From contig CAVDAL010000038.1 of the NCBI GenBank assembly GCA_963606965.1, forward strand, positions 1 through 13,402: a DNA stretch of 13,402 nucleotides, given 5' to 3'. Origin of the DNA: CAVDAL01 sp963606965. GTDB lineage: Bacteria > Actinomycetota > Coriobacteriia > Coriobacteriales > QAMH01. Position numbers and translations under genes: made by a program. Under the pieces are notes generated by a model, which ran no database searches, was not told where the DNA came from, and saw nothing but the letters and a program-made list of their open reading frames with translations. Numbering within the stretch: position 1 is the first letter of the stretch; every line of letters starts with the position of its first letter. Below, piece by piece: positions 6,512 through 13,402 of this stretch.

Positions 6512-8460
6512 TGTCAGACGCATCAGAAATTATTGACGACCCAATCGAGGTTCGTCGTAATAAAAGACAAGCAATCATTGATGCAGGCGGCGAAGCTTAT
6601 GCTCGCCGCTTTGACATTGATGCACATAGCACAGAACTTGAAGAAAAATATGCGCAGCTTGGCGACGGCGAACAGACAGAAGATGTTGTTCATGTTGCAG
6701 GGCGAATTGTTGCATTCCGCGGGCAAGGCAAGGTCATCTTCATCGTAATTCGCGATGCAAAAGGCGACTTGCAACTTTTTGTTCGCATTAATAATGTTGG
6801 CGAAGATGCATTCGTGCAAATTAAAGACTTAGACGTTGGCGACTGGGTTGGCGCAACTGGCACAATCATGCGCACTCGCCGCGGCCAGCTTTCTGTTGCT
6901 GTTGCAGAAGTTGAACTTCTTTCAAAAAGCTTGCGTCCGCTGCCTGAAAAATTCCATGGCTTAACAGATAAAGAAACTCGCTATAGACAGCGCTATGTCG
7001 ACTTGATTGTTAATCCGGAAGTTAAGGCAACTTTCGAAGCTCGCTTCAAGATTGTTCGCGCTTTGCGCAATTTCTGCGAAGATGAAGGATATTTTGAAGT
7101 TGAAACTCCAATGCTTCACCCAATCATGGGCGGTGCAACAGCAAAGCCATTCATTGCACATCACAATGCACTTGGTCGCGACTTTTATTTGCGAGTCGCT
7201 CCAGAGCTTTATTTGAAGCGCTTGCTTGTTGGTGGCTTTGAAGGCGTCTTTGAAATTAATCGCTGCTTCAGAAATGAAGGCATGGATTTAACTCATAATC
7301 CTGAATTTACAACACTTGAAGCATATCATGCATATTACGATTTAAGCGACATGATGGACTTCGCAGAAAATGCATTCCGTGCTGCTTGCCTTGCTGCAAA
7401 TGGCAAGCTTCAATGTGAATATCAAGGCAATATAATCGACTTTGAAAAGCCATTCCGCCGCGCAACGATGATTGAACTCACAAGCGAAGCCGCAGGTGAA
7501 GACATAAGTTTCGATCGCAGCTTGGAAGACTTAACAGCAATTGCTAAAAAGCATGGCGTTGAAGTCAAAGATTCATATGGCAAGGGCAAGCTCATTTCTG
7601 AACTTTTTGAAGCTTTGGTTGAAGAAACTATCGTTCAGCCAACTTTTGTTACTGAACATCCGCTTGAAATTAGCCCGCTTGCTAAAAAGAAGAAGGACAA
7701 TCCAGAGCTCACAGAGCGCTTTGAGCTTTTCATCTGTGGTAATGAATATGCAAATGCTTTCACAGAACTTAATGACCCGGTTGATCAAGAAGAGCGCTTT
7801 GCAGAACAGATGCGCCAAAAAGCATGCGGCGACGATGAAGCTATGGATTATGATGAAGACTACATTCAAGCTTTGGAATATGGCATGCCTCCAGCTGGTG
7901 GCATTGGTATTGGCATTGACCGCATGACAATGTTGCTTACAAACAATCCGTCAATTCGCGACGTGCTCTTGTTCCCAACAATGCGTCCGCTAAATGATCC
8001 AAATAAAAAGTCTGCAGCTGCTTCATCCGCTGCTGCTGGCGCTGATTCACCAAGCCAGCCTTTTGCAGATACAGCTGAAGATATCGATTTTTCAAAAGTG
8101 AAAATTGAGCCTTTGTTTGAAGATTTTGTTGACTTTGAAACTTTCAGCAAGTCAGACTTCCGCGCTGTCAAAGTTAAGGATTGCATTGCTGTTCCAAAGT
8201 CGAAGAAGCTTCTTCAATTTACTCTTGATGATGGCACGGACCAAGACCGCACAATTTTGAGCGGCATTCATGCATATTATGAACCGCAAGATTTAATTGG
8301 CAAAACTTGCATTGCTATAACAAATCTTCCTCCACGCGCAATGATGGGCATTGATTCTTGTGGCATGCTTATCAGCGCTGTTCATGAAGAAGAAGGGGAA
8401 GAAAAACTTCACCTGCTGATGGTTGACCCTCACATTCCGGCAGGCGCAAAGCTTTATTAA
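6511..8460 (+). CDS. lysS: Class II lysyl-tRNA synthetase with C-terminal tRNA-binding domain
   Basis: LysRS charges tRNA-Lys with lysine. The 649-residue protein begins at GTG, overlapping the greA stop in TAGTG. The order is an N-terminal OB-fold anticodon-binding domain (about 55-160, with VHVAGRIVAFRGQGKVIFI), the class II core with motif 1 after KFHGLTDKETRYRQRYVDL, motif 2 FRNEGMDLTHNPEF (253-266) and motif 3 GGIGIGIDRM (463-472). Ordinary bacterial LysRS ends near 500. Here an Ala/Ser-rich linker (about 497-524) leads to a second module, about 525-649, with FSKSDFRAVKVKDCIAVPKS, DGTDQDRTILSGIHAYY and LIGKTCIAITNLPPRAMMGI. This matches the Trbp111/EMAP-II-type domain usually found at the end of MetRS. 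It should raise tRNA affinity and may dimerise. No stop or frameshift interrupts the fusion. Confidence 0.96.
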   Translation: MSDASEIIDDPIEVRRNKRQAIIDAGGEAYARRFDIDAHSTELEEKYAQLGDGEQTEDVVHVAGRIVAFRGQGKVIFIVIRDAKGDLQLFVRINNVGEDAFVQIKDLDVGDWVGATGTIMRTRRGQLSVAVAEVELLSKSLRPLPEKFHGLTDKETRYRQRYVDLIVNPEVKATFEARFKIVRALRNFCEDEGYFEVETPMLHPIMGGATAKPFIAHHNALGRDFYLRVAPELYLKRLLVGGFEGVFEINRCFRNEGMDLTHNPEFTTLEAYHAYYDLSDMMDFAENAFRAACLAANGKLQCEYQGNIIDFEKPFRRATMIELTSEAAGEDISFDRSLEDLTAIAKKHGVEVKDSYGKGKLISELFEALVEETIVQPTFVTEHPLEISPLAKKKKDNPELTERFELFICGNEYANAFTELNDPVDQEERFAEQMRQKACGDDEAMDYDEDYIQALEYGMPPAGGIGIGIDRMTMLLTNNPSIRDVLLFPTMRPLNDPNKKSAAASSAAAGADSPSQPFADTAEDIDFSKVKIEPLFEDFVDFETFSKSDFRAVKVKDCIAVPKSKKLLQFTLDDGTDQDRTILSGIHAYYEPQDLIGKTCIAITNLPPRAMMGIDSCGMLISAVHEEEGEEKLHLLMVDPHIPAGAKLY

Positions 8461-8479
8461 TCGCAAAGATTCATTCACT

Positions 8480-8676
8480 GTGGTTGGGCTTGGGACTATC
8501 ATTAATTCTGCTGCGATTGTTTGCGGCGGCATAATAGGAATGTTTGGTGGGCGCTTTTTAAAAGAGCGCCACCAAGAAACTATTCAAATAACTTGTGGCG
8601 TCTGCGTGCTTTTTATTGGCATTGCAGGCGCTATGGAAAAGATGCAGCAATCGCCGCCTTCCTTCCAATTTCATAA
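8480..8676 (+). pseudogene. DUF554 membrane protein, truncated remnant
   Basis: From GTG at 8480 the frame reads like the N-terminus of DUF554 membrane proteins: VGLGTIINSAAIVCGGIIG, then GRFLKERHQETIQ and CGVCVLFIGIAGAMEKM. DUF554 proteins have about 220-240 residues, whereas the match ends near residue 55 (about 8645) and then becomes unrelated (QQSPPSFQFHKFC). A neighbouring frame at 8643-8676 reads AAIAAFLPIS and then a stop, which resembles a hydrophobic DUF554 C-terminus, so an internal deletion is possible (inference). The rest of the gene is not found later in the window. The function of the family is unknown. The stretch 8677-8735 that follows holds no recognised feature. Confidence 0.75.
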
Positions 8677-8735
8677 ATTTTGCTGTCGAACAACAATGTA
8701 ACAATACTTCTTTTTCTATAGTTTTTCAAATTTTC

Positions 8736-8802
8736 CGGCAGTTACTAAAGTATACTGTAATAACTCCATCGGAGTTATGCTATTATAATGTAATAACTGC
8801 CG
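8736..8802. promoter_or_regulatory. Tandem palindromic operator-like elements ahead of the ATPase gene
   Basis: The 67-bp segment is symmetric about 8769, with outer arms CGGCAGTTA (8736-8744) and TAACTGCCG (8794-8802) and inner arms ATAACTCC (8760-8767) and GGAGTTAT (8771-8778). It is better described as two 26-bp palindromes, 8740-8765 and 8773-8798, each with a half-site close to AGTTATTACA and a -10-like centre: TATACT (8751-8756) in the first, TATAAT (8784-8789) in the second. Their centres are 33 bp apart, about three helical turns. Flanking arms TTTCTATA (8713-8720) and TATAGAAA (8808-8815) extend the symmetry with a ten-base offset. It probably controls the ATPase gene; no good -35 box is visible. 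Confidence 0.75.
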
Positions 8803-8830
8803 AAAAATATAGAAATGCGAAGGTATCGTT

Positions 8831-10291
8831 ATGGCAATGATTGATAACGAACAAATTATAAAGATGTTGCGTCAATATAATCCATGGTGGCGCAACCCAT
8901 CGCAAATAAAAGAAGAAAGCAAGCCGCACAAGAGACTTGCATATTATGAAGCGGTGAAGATGATAAAAAATGAAACGCTCAGGCGTTTTGTTATATTGTC
9001 TGGCGCAAGACGTGTTGGCAAAACAACAGTGATGTATCAAATAATTGAAGAGCTTATCGACGATGGTATAAGCCCAAAAAATATTTTATATGTTTCATTT
9101 GACAATCCAGTAATTAAACTCGTTGATGTTGATACTGTTATCTCAATTTATAAATCTCTTTATCCGGCCGAGGGAGCGATATATGTATTTTTTGATGAAA
9201 TACAATATACACAGCATTGGGAATTATGGATGAAGGTCATTTATGACAGTATGAAAAATATCCATCTTGTTGCAACTGGTTCAGCAAGCCCGTTATTGGA
9301 AAAAGGCTCTGCAGATAGTGGCACTGGAAGATGGAGTATTTTAAAAGTTCCAACTATGTCTTTTTACGAATATTGCAAGTTGCTGCAAGTTGATGAACCA
9401 ATGTTGCCATCGCGTTTAAAAGTTACTGACTTGGTAAAAATGAACGACGCGCAGCTTGGTGATCTCATGGAACAATTTGCTCCACTTGAAAGTCATTTTA
9501 ATCGATATTTAACAATTGGTGGCTTTCCTGAGCTTGCTCTTTCCGATGATGATTCATATGCACAAAGAATGCTTAGAGAAGACGTTATAGATAAAGTTAT
9601 TAAGCGCGATGTACTAACGCTTTTTAATATCCGAAGCCCATTATTAATGGAGAAGCTCTTTCTATATCTTTGCATGAATTCTACTGATATTTTTAGCATT
9701 ACAACAGCTGCAAAGGAGCTGGAAAATGTCTCAGTTTCTACGTTGGAAAGTTATATTGAGGCGTTAGAAATGTCCAATCTTATATACATTTCAAAGCCAA
9801 TGAACGTTGGAAGTAAAGGCTCTTTAAAGGGGAAACCTAAAATTTATATTGCCGACCCCGCAATCAGGAATGCTGTTTTGATGATAGATGACATTTTGTT
9901 AGATGAAAAAGAACTTGGTTCAATGGTGGAAACAACTGTATATAAGCATGTTTTGTCTTTCTATCAAGGTGCAACAGCACAGCTTGGATATTTTAGGAAA
10001 GCAAAAGAAAATCAAAAAGAAGTTGACCTTGTAATTGAAACACCTCGTGAAAAAATATTATGTGAAGTTAAATACCGCAATAATTCTAAAATTCCAAAAA
10101 CAGACGCTATTGTTGAACTTTGTGAAGATGAAAAAGCAAGAGTCACAAGCGCGTTTTTGGTTACTAAAAATTTGGATGATTTTGGTATATCTAAACATAA
10201 AACTTTAGTTCCAATCATGAGAGTGCCTGCAATTGCTTTTCTGTATCTGCTTGGAAAATTAGAAGAAGATGGGCTGAATGGAAAAATGTAA
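8831..10291 (+). CDS. AAA+ ATPase with DUF4143 domain
   Basis: This 486-residue cytoplasmic protein belongs to a widespread family of orphan ATPases. The Walker A motif is GARRVGKTT (58-66), Walker B is VFFDEIQY (119-126), and ATGSAS (148-153) is the sensor region. The DUF4143 C-terminal part has GGFPE (230-234), a winged-helix-like segment around SVSTLESYIEALEMSNLIY (301-319) and ADPAIRNAV. It ends with a PD-(D/E)XK-like core, EVDLVIE (397-403) and CEVKYR (411-416). Such a core suggests an ancestral nuclease, but the function of the family is not established. AAGG lies seven bases before the ATG. The gene is visibly richer in A and T and uses more TTA, ATA and AAA codons than lysS and nifJ on either side. 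It stands alone between a broken gene and nifJ, which suggests horizontal acquisition. Confidence 0.92.
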   Translation: MAMIDNEQIIKMLRQYNPWWRNPSQIKEESKPHKRLAYYEAVKMIKNETLRRFVILSGARRVGKTTVMYQIIEELIDDGISPKNILYVSFDNPVIKLVDVDTVISIYKSLYPAEGAIYVFFDEIQYTQHWELWMKVIYDSMKNIHLVATGSASPLLEKGSADSGTGRWSILKVPTMSFYEYCKLLQVDEPMLPSRLKVTDLVKMNDAQLGDLMEQFAPLESHFNRYLTIGGFPELALSDDDSYAQRMLREDVIDKVIKRDVLTLFNIRSPLLMEKLFLYLCMNSTDIFSITTAAKELENVSVSTLESYIEALEMSNLIYISKPMNVGSKGSLKGKPKIYIADPAIRNAVLMIDDILLDEKELGSMVETTVYKHVLSFYQGATAQLGYFRKAKENQKEVDLVIETPREKILCEVKYRNNSKIPKTDAIVELCEDEKARVTSAFLVTKNLDDFGISKHKTLVPIMRVPAIAFLYLLGKLEEDGLNGKM

Positions 10292-10341
10292 TATCTATAT
10301 ACACTTACAAATTTCTAAAGAATGAATATAGCTTGTAACCG

Positions 10342-10381
10342 AATACAGGCGCGCCGCATAAGTCGGCGCGCCTTCTGTATT
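10342..10381. terminator. Strong GC hairpin between the ATPase gene and nifJ
   Basis: GGCGCGCCG (10348-10356) and CGGCGCGCC (10364-10372) form a perfect nine-base-pair stem with loop CATAAGT. AATACA (10342-10347) and TGTATT (10376-10381) continue it below a three-base bulge. No long T run follows on either strand, so termination is plausible but not certain. The element lies 82 bases before the nifJ start. No confident nifJ promoter was recognised in 10382-10462. Confidence 0.55.
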
Positions 10382-10462
10382 GCTATGATGAAGCAGACAA
10401 TACTAAAGGACCATGTAAGCAACTGACGTTTCTGTACTACTTACACTATCGAGAGGGAAATC

Positions 10463-13402
10463 ATGGCCAGAGAATTCAAATCAATGGATGGGAACAACGC
10501 AGCGGCGCACGTTTCGTATGCATTTACGGAAGTCGCCGGAATTTACCCCATCACCCCGTCAAGCCCAATGGCAGACTTCGTTGATCAATGGAGCGCACAG
10601 GGCAGGAAAAACATCTTCGGGACAACAGTTAAAGTTTGCGAAATGGAATCGGAAGGCGGCGCTGCCGGCGCAGTCCATGGCTCCTTGGCAGCAGGTGCTT
10701 TGACCAGCACATATACTGCTTCACAAGGTTTGCTTTTGATGATTCCAAACATGTATAAGATTGCAGCAGAACAGCTGCCAGCAGTCTTTCATGTAAGCGC
10801 GCGTACAATTTCAACTCACGCGCTAAACATCTTCGGCGACCATTCAGACGTAATGGCTTGCCGCCAAACAGGCTTTGCAATGCTTGCTGAAGGCAACGTG
10901 CAAGAAGTCATGGACTTGTCTGCTGTTGCTCACCTTGCAGCAATCAAAGGCCACATGCCATTTTTGAACTTCTTTGATGGCTTCCGCACAAGTCATGAAA
11001 TTCAAAAAGTCGCTGTTTGGGATTATGAAGACTTGAAAGAAATGTGCGACATGGATGAAGTTAAGGCATTCCGTGAACATGCTCTTAATCCTGAACATCC
11101 ATCAATGCGCGGCTGCCATGAAAATGGCGACATCTTCTTCCAAAATCGCGAAGCATGCAATGGCCATTACAATGCATTGCCAGATGTTGTTCAAGAATGC
11201 ATGGATCAAGTTAATGCAAAGCTTGGCACAGATTACAAATTCTTCAATTATTATGGCGCACCAGATGCAGACCGTGTGATTGTATGTATGGGCAGTTTTT
11301 GTGATGTCATTGAAGAAGTCATCGACTATCTTAATGCACATGGCGAAAAGGTTGGCCTTGTTAAGGTTCGCTTGTATCGCCCGTTTGTTACAGAAAAATT
11401 TGTGGAAGCTTTGCCAAAGACAGTGAAGAAAATCGCTGTTATGGACCGCACAAAAGAGCCTGGCAGTGTTGGCGAACCTCTTTATCAAGATGTTGTTCAT
11501 GCTCTTTATCTTGAAGGCCTTAGCGGCATCAAGGTTGTTGGCGGCCGTTATGGCTTGGGCTCAAAGGACACTCCTCCAGCTTCTGCTTTTGCAATTTATG
11601 AAGAATTGAAAAAGGATGAACCAAAGACAGAATTTACTGTTGGCATTGTTGATGACGTCACAAACTTGAGCTTGCCAGAAGATGCAAATTGTCCAAATAC
11701 AGCATCTGAAGGCACAATCGAATGCAAATTCTGGGGTCTTGGTGGCGACGGCACTGTTGGTGCTAACAAAAACTCTATCAAGATTATTGGCGACCATACA
11801 GACAAATATGTTCAGGCATATTTCCAATATGACTCAAAGAAGACAGGCGGCGTTACAATCAGCCACTTGCGCTTTGGCGACAGTCCAATCAGGAGCAGCT
11901 ATTACATTAACAAAGCTGACTTTGTTGCATGCCACAACCCTTCATATATTATGAAGAACTTCCGTATGGTTAATGATGTTAAGCCTGGCGGCATCTTCAT
12001 GATTAACTGCCAGTGGAATGAAGAAGAACTTGAACATCATCTTGGCGCAGAAGCAAAGCAATATATCGCTAATAATGATATCCAGCTTTATACAATCAAT
12101 GCTATTGACTTGGCAAAACAAATTGGTATGGGCAAGCGCACAAATACAATTTTGCAGTCCGCATTCTTCACTTTAGCAGGCGTCTTGCCACAGGAAGATG
12201 CAATTAAATATATGAAGGACGCTGCAACAAAATCATATTCAAAGAAGGGTCAAGACGTTGTGGACATGAACCACAAAGCTATCGACCTTGGCGCAAGCGC
12301 TTTTGTAAAAATTGATATCCCTGAATCTTGGAAGACAGCTACAGACGCAGACGACAGCCACGCATTGCAAGGCGAAGCTGCTTTGATTGAACAAGTTAAA
12401 ACAATCATGGAACCTGTAGGCCGCATGGATGGCGACCGCCTTCCAGTTTCAGCATTCATGAAGCACGTCGACGGCCAATATGAACTTGGCGCTGCTGCTT
12501 ATGAAAAACGCGGTGTTGCTGTTAGCGTTCCTGTTTGGGATGCTGAAAAGTGTGCACAGTGCAATAGCTGCGCATATGTTTGCCCACATGCAACAATTCG
12601 TCCATTTGCTTTGACTGAAGAAGAAACAGCAGCAGCTCCACAAGCAGCTACAGTTGTTCCATTCAAAGCTGGCAAGGGCAAGGGTGTTTACAATTATACA
12701 TTGGCAATTTCTCCACTTGACTGCATGGGCTGCGGTGTTTGCATTGGCGCATGTCCAACAGGCTGCTTAACAATGGCAGACCAAGAAAGCCAAGCTGCGC
12801 AACAAGAAGTCTTTGATTATTGTGTTGCTGAAGTTGCAGACAAGCCAGAACTTGCAGGCACTACTGTTAAAGACAGCCAGTTCAAGCAGCCATTGCTTGA
12901 ATTCAGTGGCTCTTGCGCAGGTTGTGCTGAAACTTCATATGCTCGTCTTGTTACACAGCTTTTTGGCGACCGCATGTTTGTTGCAAATGCAACTGGTTGT
13001 TCATCAATTTGGGGCAACCCTGCAGCAACTTCTCCTTATACAAAGAATAAGGAAGGACGCGGCCCTGCATGGTGCAATTCACTCTTTGAAGACAATGCAG
13101 AACATGGCCTTGGCATGTTGCTTGGCTATGAAGCTGTTCAATCAAGACTTGTTGATATTTCGCAATCTCTTGTCAAAACAGACAAGCATTCTGCAGAACT
13201 TAAAGAAGCTGCACAAAATTGGCTCGACAATCGCGGCGATGCTGTTGCAAGCCGCAAAGCTGCAGATGCATATATTGCAGAACTCGAAAAAGCAACAGTT
13301 GCTGTTCCTGAATGTGAAGGCTGCAAAGCAATTCTTGAAAATAAGGAATACTTAAGCAAGAAGTCATTCTGGATCTTTGGTGGCGACGGCTGGGCATACG
13401 AT
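10463..13402 (+). CDS. nifJ: Pyruvate:ferredoxin (flavodoxin) oxidoreductase, 3' end outside window
   Basis: PFOR converts pyruvate and CoA to acetyl-CoA and CO2, passing electrons to ferredoxin or flavodoxin; it is cytoplasmic, oxygen-sensitive and central to anaerobic energy metabolism. The frame is open for 980 codons and runs off the window. Domains in order are: the N-terminal pyruvate-binding domain (AGIYPITPSSPMAD near residue 27; TISTHALNIFGDHSD), the transketolase-like domain II (VIVCMGSFCDVIEEV), the gamma domain (FWGLGGDGTVGANKNSIK, about 423-440), and a two-cluster ferredoxin domain with CAQCNSCAYVC (Cys697, 700, 703, 707) and CMGCGVCIGAC (Cys754, 757, 760, 764). The TPP domain then begins with SGSCAGCAE (about 813-821), continues through TGCSSIWGN, and reaches GGDGWAYD, the start of the TPP-Mg GDG motif, at the edge. 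Full length should be about 1180-1190. GAGAGGG lies five bases before the ATG. No frameshift is seen. Confidence 0.97.
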   Translation, partial: MAREFKSMDGNNAAAHVSYAFTEVAGIYPITPSSPMADFVDQWSAQGRKNIFGTTVKVCEMESEGGAAGAVHGSLAAGALTSTYTASQGLLLMIPNMYKIAAEQLPAVFHVSARTISTHALNIFGDHSDVMACRQTGFAMLAEGNVQEVMDLSAVAHLAAIKGHMPFLNFFDGFRTSHEIQKVAVWDYEDLKEMCDMDEVKAFREHALNPEHPSMRGCHENGDIFFQNREACNGHYNALPDVVQECMDQVNAKLGTDYKFFNYYGAPDADRVIVCMGSFCDVIEEVIDYLNAHGEKVGLVKVRLYRPFVTEKFVEALPKTVKKIAVMDRTKEPGSVGEPLYQDVVHALYLEGLSGIKVVGGRYGLGSKDTPPASAFAIYEELKKDEPKTEFTVGIVDDVTNLSLPEDANCPNTASEGTIECKFWGLGGDGTVGANKNSIKIIGDHTDKYVQAYFQYDSKKTGGVTISHLRFGDSPIRSSYYINKADFVACHNPSYIMKNFRMVNDVKPGGIFMINCQWNEEELEHHLGAEAKQYIANNDIQLYTINAIDLAKQIGMGKRTNTILQSAFFTLAGVLPQEDAIKYMKDAATKSYSKKGQDVVDMNHKAIDLGASAFVKIDIPESWKTATDADDSHALQGEAALIEQVKTIMEPVGRMDGDRLPVSAFMKHVDGQYELGAAAYEKRGVAVSVPVWDAEKCAQCNSCAYVCPHATIRPFALTEEETAAAPQAATVVPFKAGKGKGVYNYTLAISPLDCMGCGVCIGACPTGCLTMADQESQAAQQEVFDYCVAEVADKPELAGTTVKDSQFKQPLLEFSGSCAGCAETSYARLVTQLFGDRMFVANATGCSSIWGNPAATSPYTKNKEGRGPAWCNSLFEDNAEHGLGMLLGYEAVQSRLVDISQSLVKTDKHSAELKEAAQNWLDNRGDAVASRKAADAYIAELEKATVAVPECEGCKAILENKEYLSKKSFWIFGGDGWAYD

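Noticed and set aside
8736..8802. Palindromes as ends of an insertion sequence
   Set aside because: No transposase gene is present and no matching terminal repeat was found after the ATPase gene.
8695..10291. AATGTAA at 8695-8701 and 10285-10291 as a possible target-site duplication around the ATPase module
   Set aside because: Only seven AT-rich bases, a third copy lies inside the palindrome (8788-8794), and the right copy is part of the ATPase stop region; chance is sufficient.
10442..10447. TACACT as a -10 box for nifJ
   Set aside because: Transcription would start at or after the ribosome-binding site (10451-10457), and there is no -35 match at proper spacing.
12813..13355. A 180-residue open frame on the plus strand inside the nifJ region
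   Set aside because: It is out of frame with nifJ, whose iron-sulfur and TPP motifs continue without interruption through the same bases.
1..13402. CRISPR arrays, tRNA and rRNA genes
   Set aside because: No regularly spaced repeats, no cloverleaf-like segment with a T-loop signature and no rRNA-like block was recognised in reading; a covariance-model search could not be run.

Overview
The window looks like a stretch of chromosome from a strict or facultative anaerobe. The evidence is a pyruvate:ferredoxin oxidoreductase (nifJ), which is oxygen-labile and typical of fermenting anaerobes. TarI/TarJ-type CDP-ribitol synthesis, an M42 aminopeptidase, the greA-lysS pair and intermediate-to-low GC fit a Gram-positive lineage. 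My best guess is an anaerobic actinobacterium of the Coriobacteriia type, or a Bacillota relative, but this is low confidence because no rRNA or marker phylogeny is available.

Left part (1-2720, minus strand). A PAP2 phosphatase follows an M42 metallo-aminopeptidase in a likely two-gene operon. Upstream of these is a DinJ-YafQ toxin-antitoxin operon with a consensus promoter and an operator-like inverted repeat. The YafQ toxin gene is frameshifted at a five-base G run, while its antitoxin is intact.

Middle part (2720-8460, plus strand). tarI and tarJ overlap or nearly abut and together would make CDP-ribitol. A third gene encodes a U32-peptidase-like protein of unknown role. Then come a single tatA (Tat translocase), a hairpin/T-run just ahead of greA, greA, and lysS, which overlaps greA by one base. 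The lysyl-tRNA synthetase carries an extra C-terminal Trbp111/MetRS-C-like tRNA-binding domain.

Right part (8460-13402, plus strand). Behind lysS lies the first quarter of a DUF554 membrane-protein gene, broken off. It is followed by two tandem palindromes with -10-like centres and an AT-rich, stand-alone AAA+ ATPase of the DUF4143 type that looks acquired. After a strong GC hairpin, nifJ starts and runs off the window at its thiamine-diphosphate GDG motif (980 codons present of an expected ~1180-1190).

The points most worth following up are the palindrome-ATPase module that sits beside the broken DUF554 gene, the LysRS fusion, the hairpin in the greA leader, and the frameshifted toxin next to an intact antitoxin. 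No rRNA, tRNA, CRISPR array or transposase was seen.
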